DNA of 64,000 bases from JAKFDI01 sp036676235 (lineage in GTDB: Bacteria; Pseudomonadota; Gammaproteobacteria; Burkholderiales; Burkholderiaceae_C). The stretch is taken from contig JAKFDI010000101.1 in the NCBI GenBank assembly GCA_036676235.1, positions 1 through 64,000 of the forward strand. Direction: 5' to 3'. The notes beneath the pieces were generated by a model that was not told the DNA's origin, searched no databases, and saw only the letters and a program-made list of their open reading frames with translations. Below are positions 57,761 through 64,000 of the stretch, piece by piece; position 1 is the stretch's first letter, and every line of letters starts with the position of its first letter. Made by a program: the position numbers and the translations under genes.

Positions 57761-60313
57761 ATGAACGCCCGCCTCCCTCATGTAGAACGCGCCGGCCTCG
57801 CGGACTGGCTGCCCTTCGGCGCCGAAGCCGACTCGCCCGCCGAACAGTTCGCCGCCTGGCTGCCCTACTCGGCCTACCTGGCCGACGAGAAGCTGTTCGT
57901 CAACCGCGACGGGCTGGGCTTCCTGCTGGAACTGATGCCGCAGTCCGGTGCCGATGAACGCATGGCCGAGGTGCTGGTGTCGCTGTACTCCACCTGCCCG
58001 CCCAGCACTGGGGTGCAGTTCCATCTGTTCGCCTCGCCGCACATCCGCGAACAGCTTTGCCGCTACGCCAACCTGCGCGTCGAGGACACCGACCAGGCCG
58101 AGAAGGCCAAGCACTGGGGCCGCCCCGCACGCAACGACAACCTCTTCCACCGCCTGGCGCGCCAGCGTGTCGGCCACTTGCTGGGTGGCGCCCAGCGGTC
58201 GCTGACGTCGGGATTCCACTACACGATCCGCGACTTCCGGCTGATGATGAGCGTCGCGCTGCCGGGCGACGCCGGCCAACTCAACCGCCGCGACGAACTG
58301 GTGGCGTTGCGCGAGTCGATGGCCTCGACGCTGCGCTCGGCCTCGCTGCCGAACCGCGTGTGCGACGCCGCCGACCTGATCAACTGGTGCGCACTGTTCA
58401 CCAACCCGGACCGCATCTCACAGGCTGACGCACCGAACCTGCACTACGACGACGGCCGCGAGATCCGCGACCAGATCGTCGATTTCGACACCATCCAGGA
58501 TCCGCAGCCCGGCGGCCTGACGCTGTGGAAGGAAGGCAGCGAGCACCGGCTCGAAGCGCGCTTCTACTCGATCAAGTCCTTCCCCGAGCGCTTTGCGCTC
58601 TGGCAGATGGGCTCGCTGATCGGCGACCTGATGCAGCCGGCGCTGCAGTACAGCGCGCCCTTCCTGCTGACGATGGGCGTGCACGTGCTCGACCCGAACG
58701 TCACCAAGTCGGTGGTCACGGCGAACCATGTGCGTGCGACGCAGAACGCGCGCAGCAAGATGGCCGAAGTGATGCCAGACGTCGGCAAGAAGCTGCAGGA
58801 CTGGACCGCGGCGGCCAACGCGATCGATGTCGGCAGCAGTTTGGTGAGCCTGTACCACCAGCTGGCGATCTTCTCGCCGCCGGGCAAGGCGGTCGCCGCG
58901 CAGGAAACCGCCAACGCGATCTGGCGCGGCCGGGGCTTCCAGCTCAACGCGGATGTCTACATGCACCGGCAGGCGCTGCTCGCCAGCTTGCCGATGACGC
59001 TGTCGGAGCGCTTCCACCGCGACCTGGCCAAGATGCGCCGCGTCTCGCGCAAGACGATGGCCAATGCCATCCACCTCGCGCCGCTGATCGCCGAGTGGCG
59101 CGGCACGCGCACGCCGGCGCTGGTGTTTGGCGGCCGGCGCGGCCAGCTGATGACGCTGGACATCTTCGACAACGACCTCGGCAACTACAACTTCGCGATC
59201 ATCGGCGCGCCGGGTTCCGGCAAGTCGGTGCTGATGAACGAGATGGCCTGGTCCTACCGCGCCATCGACGCCAAGGTCTGGATGCTGGACCTGGGCCGCT
59301 CGTTCGAGAAGCTGTGCCGCAAGGCCAAGGGCACCTACATCGAGTTCAAGCCCGATGTCGCCATCTGTCTGAACCCCTTCACCCACATCGTCGACATCAA
59401 CGAAGACATCGACATGCTGGTGCCGGCCATCTCGAAGATGGCCTCGATGTCGCGGCCGCTGGATGAGGTTCAGTACAAGGCCATCTCGGCGATGGTGCTC
59501 AAGCTGTTCCGCGCGCACGGCAACGAGCTGACCGTCACCGCGCTGCGCGACGCCTTCAAGGCCGGAACGATCGAGGAACTGGGCGTGCGCGAAGACCCGC
59601 GCATCAAGGACCTTGCGATCATGCTGAACCCCTACGCGCGGGGCGGCCAGTACGAGCGCTTCTTCGAGGGCCGCAACAGCATCGACTTCGAGAACGACTT
59701 CGTCGTCATCGAGAACGAGGAGCTCAAGCGCCGGCCGGATCTGCATGCAGTGGTCAACATCCTACTGCTGCACCAGATCACCGGGGAGATGTACCTCACG
59801 CGCAACCGGCGCAAGGTGCTCTTCATCGACGAACTGAAGCAGCAGCTGGGCGACATCGGCGCCGACGACCCGGTCAAGGCCGCCGTCGTCGAGGAGGCCG
59901 CGCGGCGCGCCCGCAAGTACGGCGGCTCGCTGGGCACCGCGACGCAGAGCGCCGACGACTACTACGGCTCGGCGCAGATGGAAGCGGCCTTCAACTGCTC
60001 GGACTGGGTTTTCCTGCTGCGCCAGAAGCCCGAGTCGATCGAGATGCTCGACCGCCAGGGCCGGCTGTCGATGGACGAGCCGAAGAAGCGGCTGCTGAAC
60101 TCGCTGCGCACCGAGCCGGGTGTGTTCTCCGAGGTCTACATCTCGTCGCCGGTCGGCGAAGGCGTGGCGCGCAACATCCTCGATCCGGCGACCCACCTGC
60201 TGTTCTCCAACAAGCTCGAGGACAACGCGCCGATCGACGAACTGCGGGCGCGGGGTCTGTCGATTGACGAGGCGATCGCGGAGCTGCTGCGGCGCCGGGG
60301 GCATGTCTCATGA
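57761..60313 (+). CDS. traC: TraC, F-type T4SS ATPase (VirB4-like)
   Basis: 850 aa. Peripheral inner-membrane ATPase powering pilus assembly. Walker A GAPGSGKSVLMNEM (about 485-498), then WMLDLGRSFEKLCRKAKGTYIEF, Walker B VLFIDELKQQL, and RARKYGGSLGTATQSADDYYG. The N-terminal third (AAWLPYSAYLADEKLF and LLELMPQSGADERM) is typical TraC. Start is the ATG at 57761; eight bases after traV. ATGA overlap with the next gene. Confidence 0.92.
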   Translation: MNARLPHVERAGLADWLPFGAEADSPAEQFAAWLPYSAYLADEKLFVNRDGLGFLLELMPQSGADERMAEVLVSLYSTCPPSTGVQFHLFASPHIREQLCRYANLRVEDTDQAEKAKHWGRPARNDNLFHRLARQRVGHLLGGAQRSLTSGFHYTIRDFRLMMSVALPGDAGQLNRRDELVALRESMASTLRSASLPNRVCDAADLINWCALFTNPDRISQADAPNLHYDDGREIRDQIVDFDTIQDPQPGGLTLWKEGSEHRLEARFYSIKSFPERFALWQMGSLIGDLMQPALQYSAPFLLTMGVHVLDPNVTKSVVTANHVRATQNARSKMAEVMPDVGKKLQDWTAAANAIDVGSSLVSLYHQLAIFSPPGKAVAAQETANAIWRGRGFQLNADVYMHRQALLASLPMTLSERFHRDLAKMRRVSRKTMANAIHLAPLIAEWRGTRTPALVFGGRRGQLMTLDIFDNDLGNYNFAIIGAPGSGKSVLMNEMAWSYRAIDAKVWMLDLGRSFEKLCRKAKGTYIEFKPDVAICLNPFTHIVDINEDIDMLVPAISKMASMSRPLDEVQYKAISAMVLKLFRAHGNELTVTALRDAFKAGTIEELGVREDPRIKDLAIMLNPYARGGQYERFFEGRNSIDFENDFVVIENEELKRRPDLHAVVNILLLHQITGEMYLTRNRRKVLFIDELKQQLGDIGADDPVKAAVVEEAARRARKYGGSLGTATQSADDYYGSAQMEAAFNCSDWVFLLRQKPESIEMLDRQGRLSMDEPKKRLLNSLRTEPGVFSEVYISSPVGEGVARNILDPATHLLFSNKLEDNAPIDELRARGLSIDEAIAELLRRRGHVS

Positions 60314-60678
60314 GCCCCGGTCTGAATTCGGCGCTGCTGAACGCGGGCATGACCGGCGCGATCGTGCTCGGCACACTGGCCGCCTACGACCGCGTCGTAG
60401 TCCGACCCGCGCAGCTGATCGGCGTGGTCGATGTCGCCGAGGTCTACCGCGAGAAAGAAGCCGAGTTCACGCTGATCCTCACGCGCGCCGCCAGCGACGG
60501 TGAGCGCGAGCAGGCAATGCGCATGGCGCGCAGCTTTGCACAGCGCCTGCCGCTCGCGCTGGAGGAACTGCCGCGCGACTGCGGCTGCCTGGTGGTGCTG
60601 AAGACCGCCGTCGCGGCACCTGCACCTCGGACCGTGGACCTGACCGCGCATCTGCGCCGCAAGGTCGAGGCGCCATGA
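60310..60678 (+). CDS. trbI: TrbI, F-type conjugative protein
   Basis: 122 aa. A membrane helix near the N-terminus (MTGAIVLGTLAAYDRVVV) and the typical VDVAEVYREKEAEFTLILTRA segment mark TrbI_Ftype. TrbI affects pilus length. It overlaps traC and the following S26 peptidase gene by ATGA, keeping the tra operon continuous. Confidence 0.8.
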   Translation: MSPGLNSALLNAGMTGAIVLGTLAAYDRVVVRPAQLIGVVDVAEVYREKEAEFTLILTRAASDGEREQAMRMARSFAQRLPLALEELPRDCGCLVVLKTAVAAPAPRTVDLTAHLRRKVEAP

Positions 60679-61226
60679 CCCGCAGCATCGACCGCCTCCG
60701 CGCCAGCGCCCGCGGTTTCGGCGCCCACCTTCGCCAGCGCTGGTACCTGTACCTGCCGGTCTTCGCGATCTGGGGCTTCGCCTACACGCGCCTATTCATC
60801 GACCCCACGCCGCGCCTGCCGGTGCTCTTCAACTGGACGCCGAGCCTGCCCTGCCGGGTGGCGCTGCTGCAGTACGGGCCGAGCGCGCTCAAGCGAGGCG
60901 ACTATGTGGTGTTCGCCTTCGACGGCGAGGCGCAGGCGCGGTATCCGGGCTTGCGCGGCCAGCCCTTCTTCAAGATCGTGCGCGGCTTGCCCGGCGACCG
61001 CATCACCGTCGAAGGGCGCGCCGTCGCGATCAACGGCGAAGTCGTCGGCCAGGCCAAGACCCACACCCACGACCGGCAAGTGCTCGAGCCGATCCCGGCC
61101 GCCGTGATCCCCGCCGGCCACTACTACGTGCAAGGCACCAGTCCCGACTCCTTCGATTCGCGGTACCGGGCCAGCGGCCTCGTGCGCGCGGACCAGGTGC
61201 TGGGCACGGTGATCCCGCTGTTCTGA
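60675..61226 (+). CDS. S26-family signal peptidase (TraF/TrhF-like)
   Basis: 183 aa. An N-terminal membrane helix (WYLYLPVFAIWGFAYTRLF) and an S26 domain: catalytic Ser in WTPSLPCR and the general-base Lys in FFKIVRGLPGDRI, followed by HYYVQGTSPDSFDSRY (the usual GDN-box region). Members process or cyclise pilin in F/RP4-type systems; here it may mature the candidate TraA-like pilin. ATGA overlap with trbI. Confidence 0.85.
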   Translation: MTRSIDRLRASARGFGAHLRQRWYLYLPVFAIWGFAYTRLFIDPTPRLPVLFNWTPSLPCRVALLQYGPSALKRGDYVVFAFDGEAQARYPGLRGQPFFKIVRGLPGDRITVEGRAVAINGEVVGQAKTHTHDRQVLEPIPAAVIPAGHYYVQGTSPDSFDSRYRASGLVRADQVLGTVIPLF

Positions 61227-61238
61227 CGAGGCGCCGCC

Positions 61239-61613
61239 ATGCAACCAGCCAGACACTTCGCCGCCACGCTGTTGGCCCTGTCCGGACTCGTCGTGGCGGG
61301 CTCCGGTCCGGTGCACGCGCAGACCTCACCGGCGCAGCCGGGTACACCCGGCACCGGCGAGATGCCGATCGAGGACTACCTGGCGCTGCTGGCGCGCATC
61401 GCGCCGGCCGCGCACGACGGTGCCCGCGCCTACCGGCAAGCCTGGCAGGAGCGTTGCGGCCGACTGCTGACAGCCGCGGAACTGCGCGTGGCGATGGCGG
61501 TCGGCGACGGCAACCCGGTGCTGATGGGCATGATCCGGGCGAGCCATCTGCGCGACCCTGCGGCACTTGCCAGTCTGGCCTCTCAGATCGACTGCACGCG
61601 GGGTGCGCGATGA
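61239..61613 (+). CDS. Exported hypothetical protein of the tra operon
   Basis: 124 aa. A signal peptide (FAATLLALSGLVVAGSGPVHAQT) precedes a helical domain with two Cys (RCGRLLTAAELRVAM and QIDCTRGAR). No recognised family. Its position between the S26 peptidase and TraW and the ATGA overlap with traW suggest a periplasmic transfer component specific to this ICE family. Confidence 0.65.
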   Translation: MQPARHFAATLLALSGLVVAGSGPVHAQTSPAQPGTPGTGEMPIEDYLALLARIAPAAHDGARAYRQAWQERCGRLLTAAELRVAMAVGDGNPVLMGMIRASHLRDPAALASLASQIDCTRGAR

Positions 61614-62239
61614 GCCGGGCCACCATGTCGTTGCTGGTCGCGGCCTTGCTGATCGTCGGTGGCAGGGCCGGCGCGGTCGACCTCGGCACGATCGGGCCCA
61701 CTTACGAGATCGCCGAGCCGCACCTACTGGCCTTCATCGAGCAGCGGCTGCGCGAGAAGGAACGCAACGGCGAGTTGCAGCGGCTCGCCGAGGCGGCGCG
61801 CGCGCGCGGCATCGACACCGTGCGCCAGCCGCCGCCGGTCGAAGGCGTGCGGACCACCGAGCGCCCGCGCACTTTCTACGTCGATCCGAGCTTCACGCTC
61901 GACCGCAACATCACCGACCCGCAGGGCCGCCTGATGTTCGCCGCGGGCACACGCAAGAACCCGCTGGAGGTGGTGTCGCTGTCACGGCATCTGCTGTTCT
62001 TCGACGCTCGCGATCCGCGGCAGGTGAAGCATGCCCGCGAGCTGAGTGGGCGCTACGCCGGGCGCATCAAGCCGATCCTGACGGGCGGCTCCTACCTCGA
62101 CCTGATGAAGGCCTGGCGCGTGCCCGTGTACTACGACCAGGCCGGCACCCTCACGCGCCGCTTCGGCATCCGCCAGGTGCCGGCGCTCGTCTCGCAGGAC
62201 GGACTGCGCCTGCGCATCGACGAACTGGGGCTGCCATGA
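61610..62239 (+). CDS. traW: TraW, F-type pilus assembly protein
   Basis: 209 aa. A signal peptide (LLVAALLIVGGRAGAVDL) then the TraW core: LGTIGPTYEIAEPHLLAFIEQRLRE, RPRTFYVDPSFTLDRNITDPQGRL, LLFFDARDPRQVKHAREL, and GSYLDLMKAWRVPVYYDQAGTLTRRFGIRQVPALV. It acts in the periplasm with TraU and TrbC. ATGA overlaps on both sides. Confidence 0.9.
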   Translation: MSRATMSLLVAALLIVGGRAGAVDLGTIGPTYEIAEPHLLAFIEQRLREKERNGELQRLAEAARARGIDTVRQPPPVEGVRTTERPRTFYVDPSFTLDRNITDPQGRLMFAAGTRKNPLEVVSLSRHLLFFDARDPRQVKHARELSGRYAGRIKPILTGGSYLDLMKAWRVPVYYDQAGTLTRRFGIRQVPALVSQDGLRLRIDELGLP

Positions 62240-63258
62240 GTATCGGCCGATACCTGCGCGCATGGGCTGCGATGCTGGTCGCCGCATTCGCCGCCGGCTC
62301 CGCCGTGGCCGGCGACAGCCTCACCTGCACCGGCCGGTTCCCGAACCCCATCACCGACATCTGCTGGAGCTGCATCCTGCCAATCACGCTGGGCGGCACC
62401 ACGCTGGCCAACTTGGACGGGCAGGAAGACATCGCCAATCCGTCCAGCCCCGTCTGCAGCTGCGGCGTGAACCCGACCGTGGGCCTGTCAATCGGCTTCT
62501 GGGAGCCGGCGCGCCATGTCGAGGCGGTGCGCAAGCCCTTCTGTCTGGCGTCGCTCGGCGGCGTCGACCTGGACCCCGGCATCGATGCGCCGACCGCCGC
62601 GCGCTTCACGCGGCCGGAGGGCGACGGTGACGGTGGCAGCTTCTACCAGGCGCACTTCTACATGAACCCGGTGCTGTACTGGCTGGAGGTGGTGACGGAC
62701 TTCCCGTGCCTGGAGCGCGGCTCCTTCGATCTGGCCTACCTCACCGAAGTCGACCCGCTGTGGAACGACGACGAACTGACGCTGATCCTCAACCCTGAGG
62801 CGGTGCTGTTCGCCAACCCGGTGGCCGTGGCGGCCTGCGCGGCCGACTGCGTCGCCGCGACAGCAGGCTTCGGCATCGCCGAGATGTTCTGGTGCGCCGG
62901 CTGCCAGGGTGGCCTCTACCCGCTCGACGGCCATGTGCCCTACCACCTCGGCGGCGTGCGCACGGCGGCGCTGATCGCCCAGCGCCTGACCGCCAAGATG
63001 CACCGCGAACTGCTGGCGTGGGGCTGGCATGGCAGGGCGGGCCTCTGCGGCCCCTACTTCCTGCCGGCGATGGACAAGACCGCCTACAAGACCCAGCTGA
63101 CCTACCCAGTGGCCAACACCGCCAAGGACGGCGGGCGCTGCTGCCAACCTTTCGGCCGCAGCACCATCGTCTGGGGCGCCGGCAAGGAGTACCCGGTGCG
63201 CGGCGAGGACTTCGCCTTCATGTTGTTCCGCAAGAGGAACTGCTGTGTGGGCTACTGA
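62236..63258 (+). CDS. traU: TraU, F-type DNA transfer protein
   Basis: 340 aa, Cys-rich periplasmic protein. Signal peptide (MLVAAFAAGSAVAGDS), then FPNPITDICWSCILPITLGG, NPTVGLSIGFWEPARHVEAVRKPFCLASLGGVDLDPG, FYQAHFYMNPVLYWLEV, and a C-terminal KEYPVRGEDFAFMLFRKRNCC. Over a dozen Cys explain the nearby DsbC-like gene. TraU is needed for DNA transfer more than for pilus growth. Confidence 0.92.
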   Translation: MSIGRYLRAWAAMLVAAFAAGSAVAGDSLTCTGRFPNPITDICWSCILPITLGGTTLANLDGQEDIANPSSPVCSCGVNPTVGLSIGFWEPARHVEAVRKPFCLASLGGVDLDPGIDAPTAARFTRPEGDGDGGSFYQAHFYMNPVLYWLEVVTDFPCLERGSFDLAYLTEVDPLWNDDELTLILNPEAVLFANPVAVAACAADCVAATAGFGIAEMFWCAGCQGGLYPLDGHVPYHLGGVRTAALIAQRLTAKMHRELLAWGWHGRAGLCGPYFLPAMDKTAYKTQLTYPVANTAKDGGRCCQPFGRSTIVWGAGKEYPVRGEDFAFMLFRKRNCCVGY

Positions 63259-63883
63259 TTTCCATCGCCTTGCCGCACTCGCGGCCGGACTCCTGCTCAC
63301 CGCCACGGCCGTGCGTGCGCAAGCCCCCGTCGGTCTGCCGCCCGCCAAGGTGATGCCGCGGGTCGATACCCTGCCGGTGCCGGCCACGCAAACGCCGGTG
63401 GACCTGGAGGCGCTGGCGCGCGGATTCGCGGGCGCGTCTGGCTCACCCGCGCTGCCGGGCGCCGACGAGCCGCGCTTGATCGTGTTCATCAGCCTTTCCA
63501 TGCCTGAGGCGACGCTGGCGCGGTTGGTGGACCAGGCCGCTCGCGCTCGCGCGCAGTTGCTACTGCGCGGACTGTCCGAAGGATCGCTGCCACGCACCGC
63601 GGCGCGCATCCAGCAACTGATCGGCACGCGGGCAGTGGCGGTGCAGATTGACCCACGGGCGTTCGATCGGTACGCGATCCAGCGCGTGCCGTCGTTCGTA
63701 CTTGCCCGGGCCGGCGCGCACGACACCGGCTGCAGCGGAAAGCAATGTGCGCGGTCCGACGATCACGTCATCGCGACTGGCGATGTCAGCCTCGACTACG
63801 CGCTGGCCCACTTCCGGCGCTCGGCGCCGGCCTTCGCCAAGGACGCCGGCCGTTTCCTGGCCCGACTCGGCCGCCGGGAGTGA
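63245..63883 (+). CDS. trbC: TrbC, F-type pilus assembly protein
   Basis: 212 aa. A GTG at 63245 inside the end of traU starts a signal-like region (LAALAAGLLLTATAVRAQAP). The TrbC_Ftype core follows: LIVFISLSMPEATLARLVDQAARARAQLLLRGLSEGSLPRTAA and VAVQIDPRAFDRYAIQRVPSFVL, with a thioredoxin-like fold. It works with TraW. The overlap with traU is 14 nt. Confidence 0.85.
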   Translation: MWATDFHRLAALAAGLLLTATAVRAQAPVGLPPAKVMPRVDTLPVPATQTPVDLEALARGFAGASGSPALPGADEPRLIVFISLSMPEATLARLVDQAARARAQLLLRGLSEGSLPRTAARIQQLIGTRAVAVQIDPRAFDRYAIQRVPSFVLARAGAHDTGCSGKQCARSDDHVIATGDVSLDYALAHFRRSAPAFAKDAGRFLARLGRRE

Positions 63884-63887
63884 CGCC

Positions 63888-64000
63888 GTGCGCAAGCTGA
63901 TCGCCTGCCTCACCGCGTTCTGCGTGGCCGTGACGCCGGTCGCAACGCCCGCCGGCCCGCACGAGGAGGGTGTGGCAGCGGGCCAGGCCGCCAACCCGGC
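63888..64000 (+). CDS. traN: TraN, mating-pair stabilisation protein (5' part)
   Basis: A GTG at 63888, four bases after the trbC stop, opens a signal-like N-terminus (LIACLTAFCVAVTPVATPAGP) followed by EEGVAAGQAANP, the start of the TraN pattern. The gene continues past the right edge. TraN is expected at this place in F-type operons; the call rests mainly on gene order and a short motif. Confidence 0.65.
   Translation, partial: MRKLIACLTAFCVAVTPVATPAGPHEEGVAAGQAANP

Larger units (their letters stand above)
19909..64000. mobile_element. Integrative and conjugative element (MobH relaxase, F-type T4SS), right part outside
   Basis: Everything from the AlpA-like gene to the right edge reads as one ICE: AlpA, AcaB-like, GHKL ATPase, Toprim primase, DUF932, FlhD/FlhC-like activators, MobH-type relaxase, TraD, DUF4400, and an F-type Tra operon. 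Gene order relaxase-TraD-DUF4400-cargo-TraL-E-K-B-V-C-W-U-N parallels SXT/R391 and IncC elements. No integrase, attachment repeat or TraF/H/G genes are in the window, so the left limit at 19.9 kb is an estimate. An integrated plasmid is the alternative. Confidence 0.8.

Noticed and set aside
1..64000. CRISPR arrays, rRNA or tRNA genes
   Set aside because: Reading through the window I saw no regularly spaced repeats and no tRNA-like cloverleaf with a CCA end; a covariance-model search would be decisive.

Overview
The window is high-GC DNA with tightly packed genes. It most likely comes from a Burkholderiales-type betaproteobacterium: it has a Bug-family tripartite-tricarboxylate receptor next to a betaproteobacterial trimeric porin with a C-terminal Phe, an IclR-controlled CoA-ester catabolic operon, and an ArgP-like LysR regulator. 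The species cannot be named from the sequence alone. No rRNA, tRNA or CRISPR array was seen.

Region 1 (1-14.5 kb) is chromosomal catabolism. A leftward run of ten genes (IclR, acyl-CoA dehydrogenase, PaaG-like crotonase, acetoin/pyruvate-type E1 alpha and E1 beta, enoyl-CoA hydratase, lipoyl E2, second acyl-CoA dehydrogenase, acyl-CoA ligase, SDR) is joined by overlaps or short gaps. It looks like a pathway that activates a carboxylic acid to its CoA ester, oxidises it, and cleaves a keto intermediate with a TPP/lipoyl complex. No E3 gene is present. Divergent from it are a Bug solute receptor and a porin, probably uptake. A DUF35/thiolase-like pair follows.

Region 2 (14.5-19.9 kb) holds a degenerate tyrosine-recombinase-like gene with an N-terminal HTH-like segment, an ArgP-like LysR regulator, a permease overlapping a membrane fatty-acid desaturase, and an ACT-domain protein.

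Region 3 (19.9 kb to the right edge) is the inside of a large integrative and conjugative element (ICE), or less likely an integrated plasmid. It has an AlpA-type regulator at its left limit, ICE housekeeping genes (AcaB-like, GHKL ATPase, Toprim primase, DUF932), a FlhD/FlhC-like activator pair resembling SetD/SetC of SXT/R391, a MobH-type relaxase, the TraD coupling protein with a DUF4400 partner, and an F-type mating-pair-formation operon (pilin, TraL, E, K, B, DsbC-like, V, C, TrbI, S26 peptidase, W, U, TrbC, start of TraN). The integrase and the rest of the transfer genes lie outside.

Two cargo blocks sit where SXT/R391 elements carry variable DNA. Cargo A (28.4-32.4 kb) is a bacterial ubiquitin-like conjugation module (ubiquitin-like protein, E2-like/E1 ThiF fusion, DUF6527 protein). 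It is divergent from a sigma-like factor, a small unknown protein and an ImmA/IrrE metallopeptidase. Cargo B (36.9-50.6 kb) has two parts. One is a poorly understood cassette: a STAS-like protein, a 114-aa protein, a 400-aa Cys-rich protein and a GHKL ATPase. The other is a six-gene restriction-like locus: PLD/SNF2-type helicase, DUF4391, N6-adenine methyltransferase, DarT, DarG, and a Res helicase-nuclease. The DarTG DNA-ADP-ribosylation toxin-antitoxin pair is nested between the modification and restriction subunits. These cargo blocks are the most interesting content.
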